Source: Candidatus Delongbacteria bacterium
Lineage (GTDB): Bacteria > CAIWAD01
NCBI GenBank assembly: GCA_020634015.1
Contig: JACKCN010000002.1
Coordinates: 186,001 to 250,000, forward strand
Reading direction: 5' to 3'
DNA: 64,000 bases
Each line of letters begins with the position of its first letter. The stretch's first letter is position 1. The position numbers were made by a program, and so were the translations under genes. Positions 26,458 through 35,900 of this stretch are shown here, one piece after another. The notes under the pieces were generated by a model. That model did no database searches, was not told the DNA's origin, and saw only the letters and a list, made by a program, of their open reading frames with translations.

Positions 26458-27405
26458 ATGGCCGATACATCACGTACCACACCGCCAGAACCCACCCAAG
26501 CCTCCCGTCTGCGCATGGAGGATTTTCTGCTCGCCTGCCGCTTCGAGCGCGGCCTCTCGGACAACAGCCTGGATGCCTACGAACGCGACCTGCGCCGCTT
26601 CACGAGCTGGCTGGCTGAGAACGATATGGAACTGGAAAGCGTCACGCGCCGGACACTCAGCGACTATCTGGGTGTCCTGCGTGATCTGGGATTGGCCGCT
26701 CGCAGTCTGGCCCGGGCGATCAGCGTGCTGCGCAGTTTCCACGGCTGGCTGGCCGCGGAAGGCAAGTTGCCCCAGGACCCCGCCGAACTGCTCGAGAGCC
26801 CGCGCCTGGGCCGTGACCTGCCCGAAGTCTTCGAGGCCCACGAGATCGAGACACTGATCCATGCGGCCATGGCGGGCAAGCCGCCGCTGGCCCTGCGTGA
26901 CACGGCGCTCTTCGAATGCGCCTACGGAGCCGGCCTGCGTGTGTCCGAACTGGTGGGATTGACTCTGGGGCAGATGCTGCGTGCCGATGAGCTGCTGCGG
27001 ATCACTGGAAAAGGTGCCAAGGAACGTCTGATTCCGCTGGGCAGGATGGGCTGGAAAGCCCTGGATGACTGGCTTGCGCTGGGACGTCCCGTGCTGCTGG
27101 CCCGGGCGGGTCTGGAGCGCAAGGGTAGTGACACCGTGTTCCTCAACGCTCGTGGAGGACCACTGAGCCGGATGGGTTTCTGGAAGATTCTGCGCAAGTA
27201 CCTGCTGGCTTGCGACTTGCCCAGGGAGTGTCACCCGCACAGTCTGCGCCACAGTTTCGCGACCCACCTGCTGGAAGGGGGGGCCAGCCTGCGCGCCGTG
27301 CAGGAAATGCTGGGACACAGCGACATCACCACCACGCGGATCTACACCCACGTGGACCGTGCCTACCTCAAGGAAGAGCACCGCGCCTGTCATCCGCGCG
27401 GCTGA
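26458..27405 (+). CDS. xerD: Tyrosine site-specific recombinase XerD/XerC
   Basis: 315 residues. The N-terminal SAM-like core-binding domain ('ERGLSDNSLDAYERDLRRF') precedes the catalytic domain. Catalytic residues are all present: Arg in 'AYGAGLRVSELVGL', His-x2-Arg in 'HPHSLRHSFATHLLEGG', His in 'LGHSDITTTRIYTHV' with the nucleophile Tyr in the same segment. The short tail 'HRACHPRG' is typical of Xer proteins. Resolves chromosome dimers at dif with its partner and FtsK. The ERGLS pattern leans to XerD rather than XerC. Directly downstream of recJ. Confidence 0.93.
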   Translation: MADTSRTTPPEPTQASRLRMEDFLLACRFERGLSDNSLDAYERDLRRFTSWLAENDMELESVTRRTLSDYLGVLRDLGLAARSLARAISVLRSFHGWLAAEGKLPQDPAELLESPRLGRDLPEVFEAHEIETLIHAAMAGKPPLALRDTALFECAYGAGLRVSELVGLTLGQMLRADELLRITGKGAKERLIPLGRMGWKALDDWLALGRPVLLARAGLERKGSDTVFLNARGGPLSRMGFWKILRKYLLACDLPRECHPHSLRHSFATHLLEGGASLRAVQEMLGHSDITTTRIYTHVDRAYLKEEHRACHPRG

Positions 27406-27497
27406 TCGCCACCCCCCGGGCCACCCCCCTTGCCGTCTCCATCGCCCCCCGCGACGGGTGCTTCCGTGCCACCCACCTCGCCCGCTTCCTCAAATGA

Positions 27498-27581
27498 GAG
27501 TGCCCCGCAGCGCAGGGCACTCGTGACGCACGCGTCACGCCAGGGTCGAAGGCGTTCCACGAATGCCATTCGTGGAACGCC
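27498..27581. terminator. Three consecutive hairpins between convergent genes
   Basis: Inverted repeats: 27498-27505 with 27515-27522 (8 bp); 27523-27528 with about 27533-27538 (6 bp); and 27551-27564 with 27568-27581 (14 bp perfect, 3-nt loop). No T-run follows any of them on either strand. They probably terminate or protect both the xerD and the vWA-protein transcripts. Confidence 0.6.
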
Positions 27582-27593
27582 CGGAGGTGGGGG

Positions 27594-29654
27594 CTACTTG
27601 AGCAGGGTCAGCCGGTGCGCCACGATCTGGTCGCCGAAGGATACCATGGCCAGATAGGTGCCACTGGCCAGCTGGCGTCCGGCGTCGTCCAGACCGTTCC
27701 AGGTGATGTCGTAGACGCCGGCGCCGGAGACCACGACCGCAAGGGTGCGTACCAGCTGCCCGCGGATGTTGTACAGCCGCACCATCATCGGGCCTTCGGG
27801 GAGGCCGGCGGGGACGGTGATGCGCAGGGTCGTCGAGGGATTGAAGGGGTTCGGGAAGTTCTCGACCAGCAGCAGGCTGACCGGCTGCGTCGCGCCCCCG
27901 TCATCGGGTACGCTGGTATTGTCGTTGAAGCTCGTGAAGGGCGAGATCACGCTCCAGGTGATGCTGAGCGCGACGATCTCATCGTGCAGGTCCAGAGCTT
28001 CCTGGGATTCCGGATCCAGTTGGTAGTACTGGATCATCATGGTCTCGATGGTGCGCTTGGCCCAGACCTTGGGCAGGTAGGCGCGGCTTTCTTCGTATCC
28101 GCCGGAAAGATCGGCCATGTAGGTGTACTCAACGGGCTGGCCGAAGGCGGTTCCATGCAGGGTCAGACTCAGCGGAGCAGGGTTCGTGTAACGCGCCGCC
28201 ACGATCATCTGGCGTCCCACGTACAGATTCGGCAGCGGTTGCGGTGCAAGATCAAGGACCGCCGGAGTGGTCTCGACCCAGGGCTGCATCAGCACGGGAT
28301 TGCGCACCAGCAGGTAGAACTCGCTGATGCGAGTCTCCAGTTCGTCGTTCTCGAGGAACTCGGCGAAGCCATTGTTGTGCGCCGAGATCTGGCCCAGCAG
28401 CGGGTGGTTCACATCCATGCCGATGCCGAAGGAGAACAGGTTCAGAGGCGCATCCAGTGCGTCGAACAGGTTGTCGATGTGATTCGTCAGCGTGGTGGGA
28501 TCGGTGATGCCCATCGTCGGGACGCCATCGGTCAGGAAGATGATGATGTTGGCCGTGGTGCTGCTGGCGTTGTCGAACTGGGGCACCGCCATGTCGAAGG
28601 CGCCCGAGATGTTCGTGCTGCCGCTGGCGTTCTGGGCGGCAATCCAGCTCAGGGCCTGACTTTCCGTCACGGGCGTGTACTCGACATGTTCCGGTTGGAA
28701 GGCGGACATGCCCGAGGCGAAGGAAATCAGGTTGAAGCGGTCGCCTTCGTTCAGATGGGTCACGATGAAGGAGGCCGCCGCGCGGGCCTGCACCATCTTG
28801 TTGCCTCCCATGCTGCCCGAGCGATCGAGGATCAGGGTGAAGACCTTGTCCATGATCGCCTGCTGGTCATCGGGATCCGGCTCGGCCACGAACATCAGGA
28901 AACCGTTGGCGCCGTCCTCGGGCATCAGCGAGTCCGGGATCATGGTGCTGGTGGCGAAGAGTCCCAGTTGGTCCAGGCTGAGCTGGTACTCCACCGTGAA
29001 GTCCAGATCCGGGTAGCCCGCCAGATCGTGCCAGTCGATGTGACCGGTGCCTTCCACGAAGCCGATGTCCGCACCGACCTGGCCGCTGGTGAGCGTCAGG
29101 GACTGGATGTCGCGGTCCGAGGCCAGATTCAGGCTGTATGACGTGGAAATGATCTGGAACGGCAGGATCGGTGCCAGATTGCCCGGATGCCGCATGCTCA
29201 CCGTGCCGTTCTCGTAGGGCAGGAATTCCACGTAGTCCAGCTCGACGATCAGGGTGGAGTCGGGCACCAGGTTGTGTTCGAAGTGGAAGACGATCGGCGT
29301 GGGCCCCAGGAAAGTCGTCAACGCGGGATTGGGCGTGCCACCGGGCAGGCCGGGATCCTGTGGTCCGATGCCGATGGGCACCTCGGTCCAGCTGCCGTTC
29401 AGGCGGTAGCGCAGACGGGTGGCGCTGGCCTCGACCGGCAGCGGGAAAGCCCAGACGGGCTCGAAGGCGTTGTTCAGCGGGTTCACGAACTCGCTGCGCA
29501 CATGAGTCACGGCCGCCTGATTCTCGACGTATACATCATAGGCCGAGTTGGCCGGTGGAAGGATCTGCAGGTTCCCGGCGTTCAGCACCACCACACCGAA
29601 TGCGTGGGCAAGGTTGACGAGAGACAGCAGCAGAAGTACACGCAGGGCGTTCAT
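27594..29654 (-). CDS. Secreted VIT/von Willebrand factor A protein with sorting tail
   Basis: 686 residues. Start ATG 29654 follows GGAGG and gives a signal peptide. An inter-alpha-trypsin VIT domain comes first (about 30-150, 'RSEFVNPLNNAFEPVWAFPL', 'LRYRLNGSWTEV'). A vWA domain follows with intact MIDAS 'LILDRSGSMGG' (D-x-S-x-S, about 271) and 'IIFLTDGVPT'. The C-terminal 85 residues are a FlgD/type A sorting tail ('VENFPNPFNPSTTLRI', 'VRLYNIRGQLVRTL'). Likely a metal-dependent adhesin or surface protein exported to the outer face. The second gene here with this tail. Confidence 0.9.
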   Translation of the reverse strand: MNALRVLLLLSLVNLAHAFGVVVLNAGNLQILPPANSAYDVYVENQAAVTHVRSEFVNPLNNAFEPVWAFPLPVEASATRLRYRLNGSWTEVPIGIGPQDPGLPGGTPNPALTTFLGPTPIVFHFEHNLVPDSTLIVELDYVEFLPYENGTVSMRHPGNLAPILPFQIISTSYSLNLASDRDIQSLTLTSGQVGADIGFVEGTGHIDWHDLAGYPDLDFTVEYQLSLDQLGLFATSTMIPDSLMPEDGANGFLMFVAEPDPDDQQAIMDKVFTLILDRSGSMGGNKMVQARAAASFIVTHLNEGDRFNLISFASGMSAFQPEHVEYTPVTESQALSWIAAQNASGSTNISGAFDMAVPQFDNASSTTANIIIFLTDGVPTMGITDPTTLTNHIDNLFDALDAPLNLFSFGIGMDVNHPLLGQISAHNNGFAEFLENDELETRISEFYLLVRNPVLMQPWVETTPAVLDLAPQPLPNLYVGRQMIVAARYTNPAPLSLTLHGTAFGQPVEYTYMADLSGGYEESRAYLPKVWAKRTIETMMIQYYQLDPESQEALDLHDEIVALSITWSVISPFTSFNDNTSVPDDGGATQPVSLLLVENFPNPFNPSTTLRITVPAGLPEGPMMVRLYNIRGQLVRTLAVVVSGAGVYDITWNGLDDAGRQLASGTYLAMVSFGDQIVAHRLTLLK

Positions 29655-30013
29655 GTGAGACCTCCGGGGGTGAGGCGACCGTGGGGTGATGACAAGCGCA
29701 ATCGCTCCTGACGAAAGCAAAGCCTGTGCCAGAATTGTGGAATCGCGTCGATCGTGCGTCAAATCGCCCTGTCCATTTCTGTGCGATGTCAAGGAAAGCC
29801 AACAGCGGGCACCAATCATGACACTCCGTAAAGAGTTCTGCAGCAAGGATCGCCAATTCGCGTGCAGCGGTCGACAGTTCGTTGGGACAAACTGGCTTCA
29901 ATGCCCCAGTGGTCAGCTCGGGGCACCCGTTCGATCAAGGTCTTTCGTGGAGAATTCCGACAGGTCTGGCGGTAGTTCGCCGATTCTGGCGCATGTGGCC
30001 GGCTGGAGGAGCG
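29655..30013. other. Intergenic region, no gene seen
   Basis: About 360 bp between two minus-strand genes. No coding frame with start signals or recognisable sequence; presumably contains the promoter of the vWA gene. Confidence 0.5.
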
Positions 30014-30745
30014 TCAGGGCTTGCGCACGATGGCGATCAGGGAAACGCCCCAGGGGAAGTCGTGGCGGGGCAGCCAGTGGCGCTCGCTGCTGAATATGGC
30101 GTGCAGCAGGCGGTTGACCGGGGGCGAGGGCAGCTCCATGTCGTTGCCGTGGTCGCCGGTCAGTTTCTTCAGCAGGCGCACGGCCAGCACCAGCGGAAAG
30201 AGCAGAAAGTTGTAGTAGCTGAGACGCTCGATGCGGAATCCGGCCTCCAGCAGCAGGGCGCGCAGCTGCGGAGCCCGGTAGCGGCGGAAGTGGCCGTGTT
30301 CCTCGTCGTGGCGGCTCCAGAGGAAATGGAAGGCGGGCACGGTCAGCAGCAGACCACCGCCGGGGGCCAGCGCGCGGTGGAGCACCGCCAGGGTGGCGCG
30401 ATCGTCCTCAATGTGCTCCAGCACGTCGGTGAGCAGCACCCACTGCAGAGAATTCGCCTCAAAGGGAAAGGCCTCGGGCAGGCGACCTTCCCGCAGCTCG
30501 GCATCGCGCCCGGCCAGACGTCGCCCGGCGTGTTCCAGCGCGCGCGGGCTGCTGTCCAGGCCCACGGGATGAACCTGCGCAGGCAGGGAGGCCAGCAGCA
30601 GACCGGTGCCGCAACCGGCGTCCAGCACCCGGTCGCCCGCCTTCAGCCGCGAGGCCAGCAGACGGGTCAGGATGCCGCTGCGCGCGCGGAACCAGAAGTG
30701 CTCCTGCTGTACGTCTTCCATCTGGTCGATCAGGGCGTCGTTCAT
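30014..30745 (-). CDS. Class I SAM-dependent methyltransferase
   Basis: 243 residues. SAM-binding motif I 'DRVLDAGCGTGLLLASL' (about 38-54), the acidic end of strand 2 'PVGLDSSPRALE', motif 'LLTDVLEHIEDD' and post-motif 'APGGGLLLTVPA'. The 'HFWFRARSGIL' start is common in methyltransferases of cell-surface glycan loci. Substrate unknown. ATG 30743-30745 with AAGGA ten bases upstream. Divergent from the ImuB-like gene. Confidence 0.9.
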   Translation of the reverse strand: MNDALIDQMEDVQQEHFWFRARSGILTRLLASRLKAGDRVLDAGCGTGLLLASLPAQVHPVGLDSSPRALEHAGRRLAGRDAELREGRLPEAFPFEANSLQWVLLTDVLEHIEDDRATLAVLHRALAPGGGLLLTVPAFHFLWSRHDEEHGHFRRYRAPQLRALLLEAGFRIERLSYYNFLLFPLVLAVRLLKKLTGDHGNDMELPSPPVNRLLHAIFSSERHWLPRHDFPWGVSLIAIVRKP

Positions 30746-30895
30746 GGGGTCGGGTCCTTGCCGTGGGTGGTGCCGTGCGGTCTGCGGTGCGCCAAGATAG
30801 GGTCCGGCCACCACGGGGTGAAATGTCCCAACCCCGGCTCACCTTTGCGCCCGTTCGCCTCCTCAGCTGCGCTGAAGAGGGGGGCGATTTTGTTC

Positions 30896-30924
30896 TTGAC
30901 ATCGCAACAGGTGTTCAGTAGAAT
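30896..30924 (+). promoter_or_regulatory. Strong sigma-70 promoter of the imuB-like gene
   Basis: TTGACA (30896-30901), 17-nt spacer, TAGAAT (30919-30924): consensus -35 and a five-of-six -10. The best promoter in the window. The -10 is enclosed by the operator at 30912-30931. Confidence 0.85.
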
Positions 30925-30931
30925 CTGAACA
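30912..30931. promoter_or_regulatory. LexA-like SOS operator
   Basis: Perfect 7-bp inverted repeat TGTTCAG - 6 nt - CTGAACA, centred exactly on the -10 box. GTTC/GAAC half-sites are typical of several LexA families, and the target gene belongs to the DNA-damage mutagenesis module that LexA controls elsewhere. No lexA gene is in the window, so the assignment is inference. Confidence 0.65.
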
Positions 30932-30946
30932 AAAAGGAGCAAGACC

Positions 30947-32110
30947 ATGAACACTCGACGCTTCCTCCACCTGCGGCTGCCGCATTTCGTCGCCGCGGTC
31001 GAAAGCCGGCTCAACCCCCTGCTGCGGGAGCGTGCCTTCGTGGTCTGCCGCGGGGAACATGATCGCAGTCAGCTGCTGGGTGTCTCGCCCATGGCCGCCG
31101 CCCTGGGGCTGAAGGCCGGCATGTTGCTGGCCCACGCGCGCCGTCGCCACCCCGAGATCCTGGTGGTCAGCGGCAGCGAAGAGCGCAGTCTTTCCCTGGG
31201 CAACCGGGTGCTCGAGCTGCTGCGCGAACTGAGCCCCGACCTGCGCCAGCAGGGGCCGTCGTCCTTTACCATGGATCTGAGTGCCTGTGGCCAGTTGCAC
31301 CCCGATGCCCGCACGCTGGGACGCAGCATTCTCGAGCGTCTGGCCAGCGGTCTGGGTCTGGAGGGAGCCATCGGCATCGGCGCCAGCCCGCTGGCCGCGG
31401 TCTTCATCGCCCGCCGTGCCGCCGCGGGTGAAGTCACCTGTCTGGATGCCCAGGAGGAAGATCGCCTGCTGCGCACCTTCCCGGTGGACTGGCTGCCCGG
31501 CGTGGACAGCGCATTTTCCGCCCGCCTGGCCGAGATGGGCATCCGCACCCTGGGCGAGGCCCGTGCGATCACCCCGGCCTTTCTCGAGAGGGTCTTCGGC
31601 GAGCGTGGCCGCCTGCTGGTTCGCGAGTTGAACCGGGTACGCACCGATCTGGCCGTGGAAGAACTGGACGACCGTCTGGTGATCCAGCGTCGTCTCCAGC
31701 GTGACACAACCAATGAAGTCCTGCTCTGGAGCCAGGTCTTCGAACTGGTGGAAGAAGCTGCGGATCGTCTGGCACGCCAGGAACGCCGCGCTGGTTACCT
31801 CTTCCTCGAGCTGGAATGGAGCGACGGGCGGCGCCTGCTGCGCGGCGAGAAGATCCAGCTGCGCTCCGCGCTGCCCACGCTGAGCGAGCTGCGTCGTGTG
31901 GCACGCCTGCTGCTGGATCGCTGCCTCGAGGATCGCCGCGCCAGCGTGCGCAGCCTGCAACTGCAGTTCAGCCGCCTCGAGCAGGCTGCCCCGCAGCTGG
32001 ATGCGTTCCACGCGGCAAAGATGCTGCGCCAGAGCCGCGTCGAGCGCTCCCTTTCTCTGGTCAAGCAGCGCTTCGGCGGAGCCAGCGTGCGTGTTGGCCT
32101 GGCGGGCTAG
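30947..32110 (+). CDS. imuB: Y-family DNA polymerase-like protein, ImuB type
   Basis: 387 residues. The UmuC/DinB fold can be followed: N-terminal 'FLHLRLPHFVAAVESRLNPLL', 'GVSPMAAALGLKAGML', 'GIGASPLAAVFIARRAA', then a helix-hairpin-helix region and a little-finger-like C-terminus. The catalytic carboxylates are altered: the first Asp (D-x-D of active Y polymerases) is replaced by Leu/Pro, and the S-x-D-E motif reads 'FTMDLSAC' with Asp kept but Glu lost. This fits ImuB, an inactive bridge between the beta clamp and DnaE2. AAGGAG lies eight bases before ATG 30947. No imuA or recA-like partner is adjacent; dnaE2 follows after a repeat array. Confidence 0.8.
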   Translation: MNTRRFLHLRLPHFVAAVESRLNPLLRERAFVVCRGEHDRSQLLGVSPMAAALGLKAGMLLAHARRRHPEILVVSGSEERSLSLGNRVLELLRELSPDLRQQGPSSFTMDLSACGQLHPDARTLGRSILERLASGLGLEGAIGIGASPLAAVFIARRAAAGEVTCLDAQEEDRLLRTFPVDWLPGVDSAFSARLAEMGIRTLGEARAITPAFLERVFGERGRLLVRELNRVRTDLAVEELDDRLVIQRRLQRDTTNEVLLWSQVFELVEEAADRLARQERRAGYLFLELEWSDGRRLLRGEKIQLRSALPTLSELRRVARLLLDRCLEDRRASVRSLQLQFSRLEQAAPQLDAFHAAKMLRQSRVERSLSLVKQRFGGASVRVGLAG

Positions 32111-32161
32111 TTCCTCTCGATCACTCCCAAGACGGATCCCTGTGGGTCTGCATGTGTCACC

Positions 32162-32185
32162 AAAGTGCCCGTTCGCGGGCACTTT
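32162..32185 (+). terminator. Hairpin between imuB and the first repeat array
   Basis: AAAGTGCCC (32162-32170) pairs with GGGCACTTT (32177-32185) over a 6-nt loop. It has only the T residues of its own stem, so it could be a weak terminator or attenuator separating imuB from dnaE2. Confidence 0.5.
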
Positions 32186-32293
32186 GCGTCCCCACCCCTT
32201 TCTGCCGGTGCCCGAAAGTCCATGAACGCGCTCGCTCCTTCTGTCATCAGAGTGTCCAATTCCCCTGACGGAAACGCGTGGTTGTCCACGGGT

Positions 32294-32905
32294 GCTGGCG
32301 TCACGCCTGCTGCCACGCCAGCATCCTCCGCTGGCGTCACGCCTGCTGCAAGGCCAGCACCCTCCGCTGGCGTCACGCATGCTGCAAGGCCAGCACCCTC
32401 CGCTGGCGTCACGCCTGCTGCAACGCCAGCATCCTCCGCTGGCATCACGCCTGCTGCAAGGCCAGCACCCTCCGCTGGCGTCACGCCTGCTGCAAGGCCC
32501 GCACCCTCCGCTGGCGTCATGCCTGCTTCAAAGCCAGCAACTTCCGCTGGCATCACGCCTGCTGCAAGGCCAGCAACTTCCGCTGGCGTCACGCCTGCTG
32601 CAAGGCCAGCAACCTCCGCTGGCGTCATGCCTGCTGCAAGGCCAGCAACTTCCGCTGGCGTCACGCCTGCTGCAAGGCCAGCAACCTCCGCTGGCGTCAC
32701 GCCTGCTGCAAGGCCAGCAACTTCCGCTGGCGTCACGCCTGCTGCAAGGCCAGCACCCTCCGCTGGCGTCACGCCTGCTGCAAGGCCAGCAACTTCCGCT
32801 GGCGTCACGCCTGCTGCAAGGCCAGCATCCTCCGCTGGCATCATGCCTGCTGCAAGGCCAGCATCCTCCGCTGGCGTCACGCCTGCTGCAAGGCCAGCAT
32901 CCTTG
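32294..32905. repeat. 36-bp minisatellite array A, 17 units
   Basis: Seventeen tandem units of exactly 36 bp, without any indel, starting GCTGGCGTCACGCC. Units differ by a few substitutions only, mainly at one base (GCA-A/C/T-CCTCC) and at GTC/ATC and ACG/ATG. There are no unique spacers. All six frames stay open through it, so the long ORFs covering it are not evidence of coding. It fills the gap between the imuB-like gene and dnaE2, ending 37 bp before the dnaE2 start. The same unit recurs in inverse orientation at 36350-37038. Confidence 0.97.
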
Positions 32906-32942
32906 CTGGATCACCTGCCGGAGTTGGCGGGGGGGGCGTGGC

Positions 32943-35900
32943 ATGCCGCTTGAATGTCATACGGCCTTCAGTTTCGGCAGCGGTACCCTGGGGCCCGAGG
33001 CACTGGTCAAGCGCGCGGCCGAGCTGGGGCATCGTTCGCTGGCCCTGTGCGACAACCGGGGACTCTACGGGATGGTGGCCTTCTACAAGGCCTGCCGCGA
33101 ACAGGGAGTCCGACCGATCCTGGGCTGCCGCTTTCCCGAAGCGGGCGGTCTGGTGGTGCTGGCACGCGGGGCCCAGGGCTTCGGGGAGCTGTGTCGCCTG
33201 GCAACCCTCTCACAACTGGGGCCCGGCCCCTGGCTGGGATCGAGCGGGGCCATGGGGGGGCACTCTCTCACACCGGATACGGACCACGACCCGGCCGCCG
33301 GAGAAGCACACCTGCGCTGGAGCGGCGATTCCGCCGAGAAGCTGGGCTACGAGGAACTGCGGAACTTCTATGGCGAGGGTGATCTCTTTCACCCGGAACC
33401 GGCGTCAGGACTGGACTACGGCGAGGACCAGGGCGGAGCACAGTCCCCGGTGATCGCGGGCGAGCTGCAGCGCAGGCAGCGCGAAGCCCTGCGCCAGAGC
33501 CTGCTGGAATGTGAGGACTGCCAGCTGCTGCTGCCCACGCCCCAGGCGCTGGACTTTCTCTTTCATCCCGAGGGCGAGCGGGTACCCCGTCGGCACGGGC
33601 TGCGTTCTCCCGGGGAGCTGGCCGGCAGTTGCGCGGTAGGGCTGGCGCCCACGCTGGACCGCACGCGCGCCAACGTGCTCTACAAGCGGGCGAAGGAACT
33701 GGGGCTTCCCTGTGTGCCCCAGTACCCTGTGTACTACGATCGCCCCGAGGACCTGGAGCTTCACCAGTGGCTGCGCGCGATCCACGAGAACCGCCACCTG
33801 CATGGGTTGTGCCACAGCGGACGTTTCCGGGCGGGGGCCTGGCTGCGCAGCCCGGGCGAGATACGTCAGGACTTCGCCGGGCTTCCCGAGGCACTGCGCC
33901 ACGAGCACCGCATCGAGGAAGCCTGCGAGCTGCAACTCGAGCTGGGCGGGCTACGCCTGCCCGCGCCGCGCCTGCCCGAAGGGATCACGGACGCCGGGGA
34001 CTGGCTGAGGACGCGTTGTCTGGAAGGGCTGCGGCGACTCTACCCCGGGCGTGCCCGGGCCGAGGCCCGCGTGCGACTGACCCGCGAACTGGCCGTGATC
34101 GAGGAACTGGGCTTCACGGGCTACTTCCTGGTGGTGGACGAGATCGTGGGCTATGCCCGCACCGAAGGACTGCCGATGATCGGGCGCGGCAGTGCGGCCA
34201 ACTCCATCGTCTCCTACTGCCTGGGGTTCACCGAGGTGGATCCCGTGCGCCATCGACTGTTCTTCGAGCGCTTCCTCAATCCCTGCCGATCGAGCCCGCC
34301 GGACATCGATCTGGACTTCAGCTGGGTCGATCGCGACCGCGTGCTGGCCTTCGTCTACCGTCATTTCGGGCCCGAGCGCGTGGCGATGATCTGCACCATG
34401 AATACCTACGCCCTGCGTGGCGCGATCCGCGAGAGCGCACGCATTCTGGGCATCAGTGGCGAGGAGCTGCGTGCCCTGACCCGTCACCTGCCTCACGGCG
34501 TGTCTTCCGACTGGGAAACCCAACTGCGCGAGACGCCGGAGAAGTTTGACCTGAGCCCCACGCAGGAGCCACTGAAGAGCGTGCTGCGCATCGCACGGCG
34601 CTTGGTGGGACTGCCCCGTCACACGGGAATCCATGCGGGCGGCATCGTGATCAGTCCCGGACCGCTCTGTGACCTGCTCTCACTGGAACGTGCCAGCAAG
34701 GGCCTGGTGGTCACGCAGCTGGACATGGGCCCCGTCGAGGAGCTGGGACTGCTGAAGATCGACCTGCTGGCCCAGCGCGGGCTGGGCGTCTACTCCGACC
34801 TGCGGCGTCAGCTTGGGCGCGAGGGGCAGCTCGAGAAGATGCCGCACACGGTGGACGGACTGTGTGCCGATCCGCGCGTGCGCGAGATGCTGCGCGAAGG
34901 ACGCACGATGGGGTGTTTCTACATCGAAAGTCCGGGTATGCAATCCCTGCTGCGCAAGCTGGGATGCGAGAGTTACGAAACGCTGGTAGCCGCCAGCTCG
35001 GTGATCCGCCCCGGGGTGGCCGAGTCGGGCATGATGCAGACTTTCATCGAGCGCCACCGCGATCCGTCGAAGGTGGAGTACCTGCACCCGCTGATGGAGG
35101 AGATCCTGAGTGACACCTACGGGGTGATGGTCTATCAGGAAGATGTGATCAAGGTGGCGCACGCCATGGCCGGGATGAGCCTGGGCGAGGGGGACCTGCT
35201 GCGCCGCGCCATGAGCGGCAAGGGCCGTTCCCACGAGGAGATGCGAGGCATGAAAGACAGCTTCGTGTCGCGCTGTGTGGCGCGAGGCATTGCGCAGGAT
35301 ACGGCCGCCGAGGTCTGGCGCCAGATCGAGAGTTTCGCCGGCTATGCTTTCTGCAAGGCACACAGTGCCAGTTTTGCCGTGCTTTCCTGCCGGGTGGCCT
35401 GGCTCAAGGCCTGGCACCCGGCCCGCTTCATGGCCGCCGTGCTCAGCAATGGTGGAGGATTCTACTCGGCGGCTGCCTACGTGCAGGAAGCCCGCCGTCT
35501 GGGGCTGCGCCTGCTGGGGCCCTGCGTGAATCACAGTCTGCGCGAGTACCGGGGCCGTGATCAGGAGCTGCGCGTGGGACTGCTGGCCTTGAAGGGACTG
35601 AGCGCGAGCACCCTCCACCGGCTGCTGGATGCCCGGCGCGAGGGCGGTCCCTTCCGCAGCTTCCGCGACCTGCGGCGCCGCAGCGGAGCCAGCGCGGACG
35701 AGCTGGAAGCGCTCGTGCAGTGCGGTGCCTGTGATGTCTTTGGGGCCACCCGCCCCCAGCTGCTCTGGGGCGTGCGTCTGGCGGAGCACGACACAAACCG
35801 GCGGCGCCAGCACAGTCTGTTCGACGAGGTCGAGGAAGTGGCCCCGGCGGGCATCGAGGACTACGGCTGGCTCGAGCGCTGGCTGCACGAGCGGGAGACT

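Noticed and set aside
32107..32953. Long open frames on both strands across array A, encoding 12-residue repeats
   Set aside because: Every unit is exactly 36 bp and lacks stop codons in all six frames, so openness is automatic. Substitutions between units do not favour synonymous changes in any frame.
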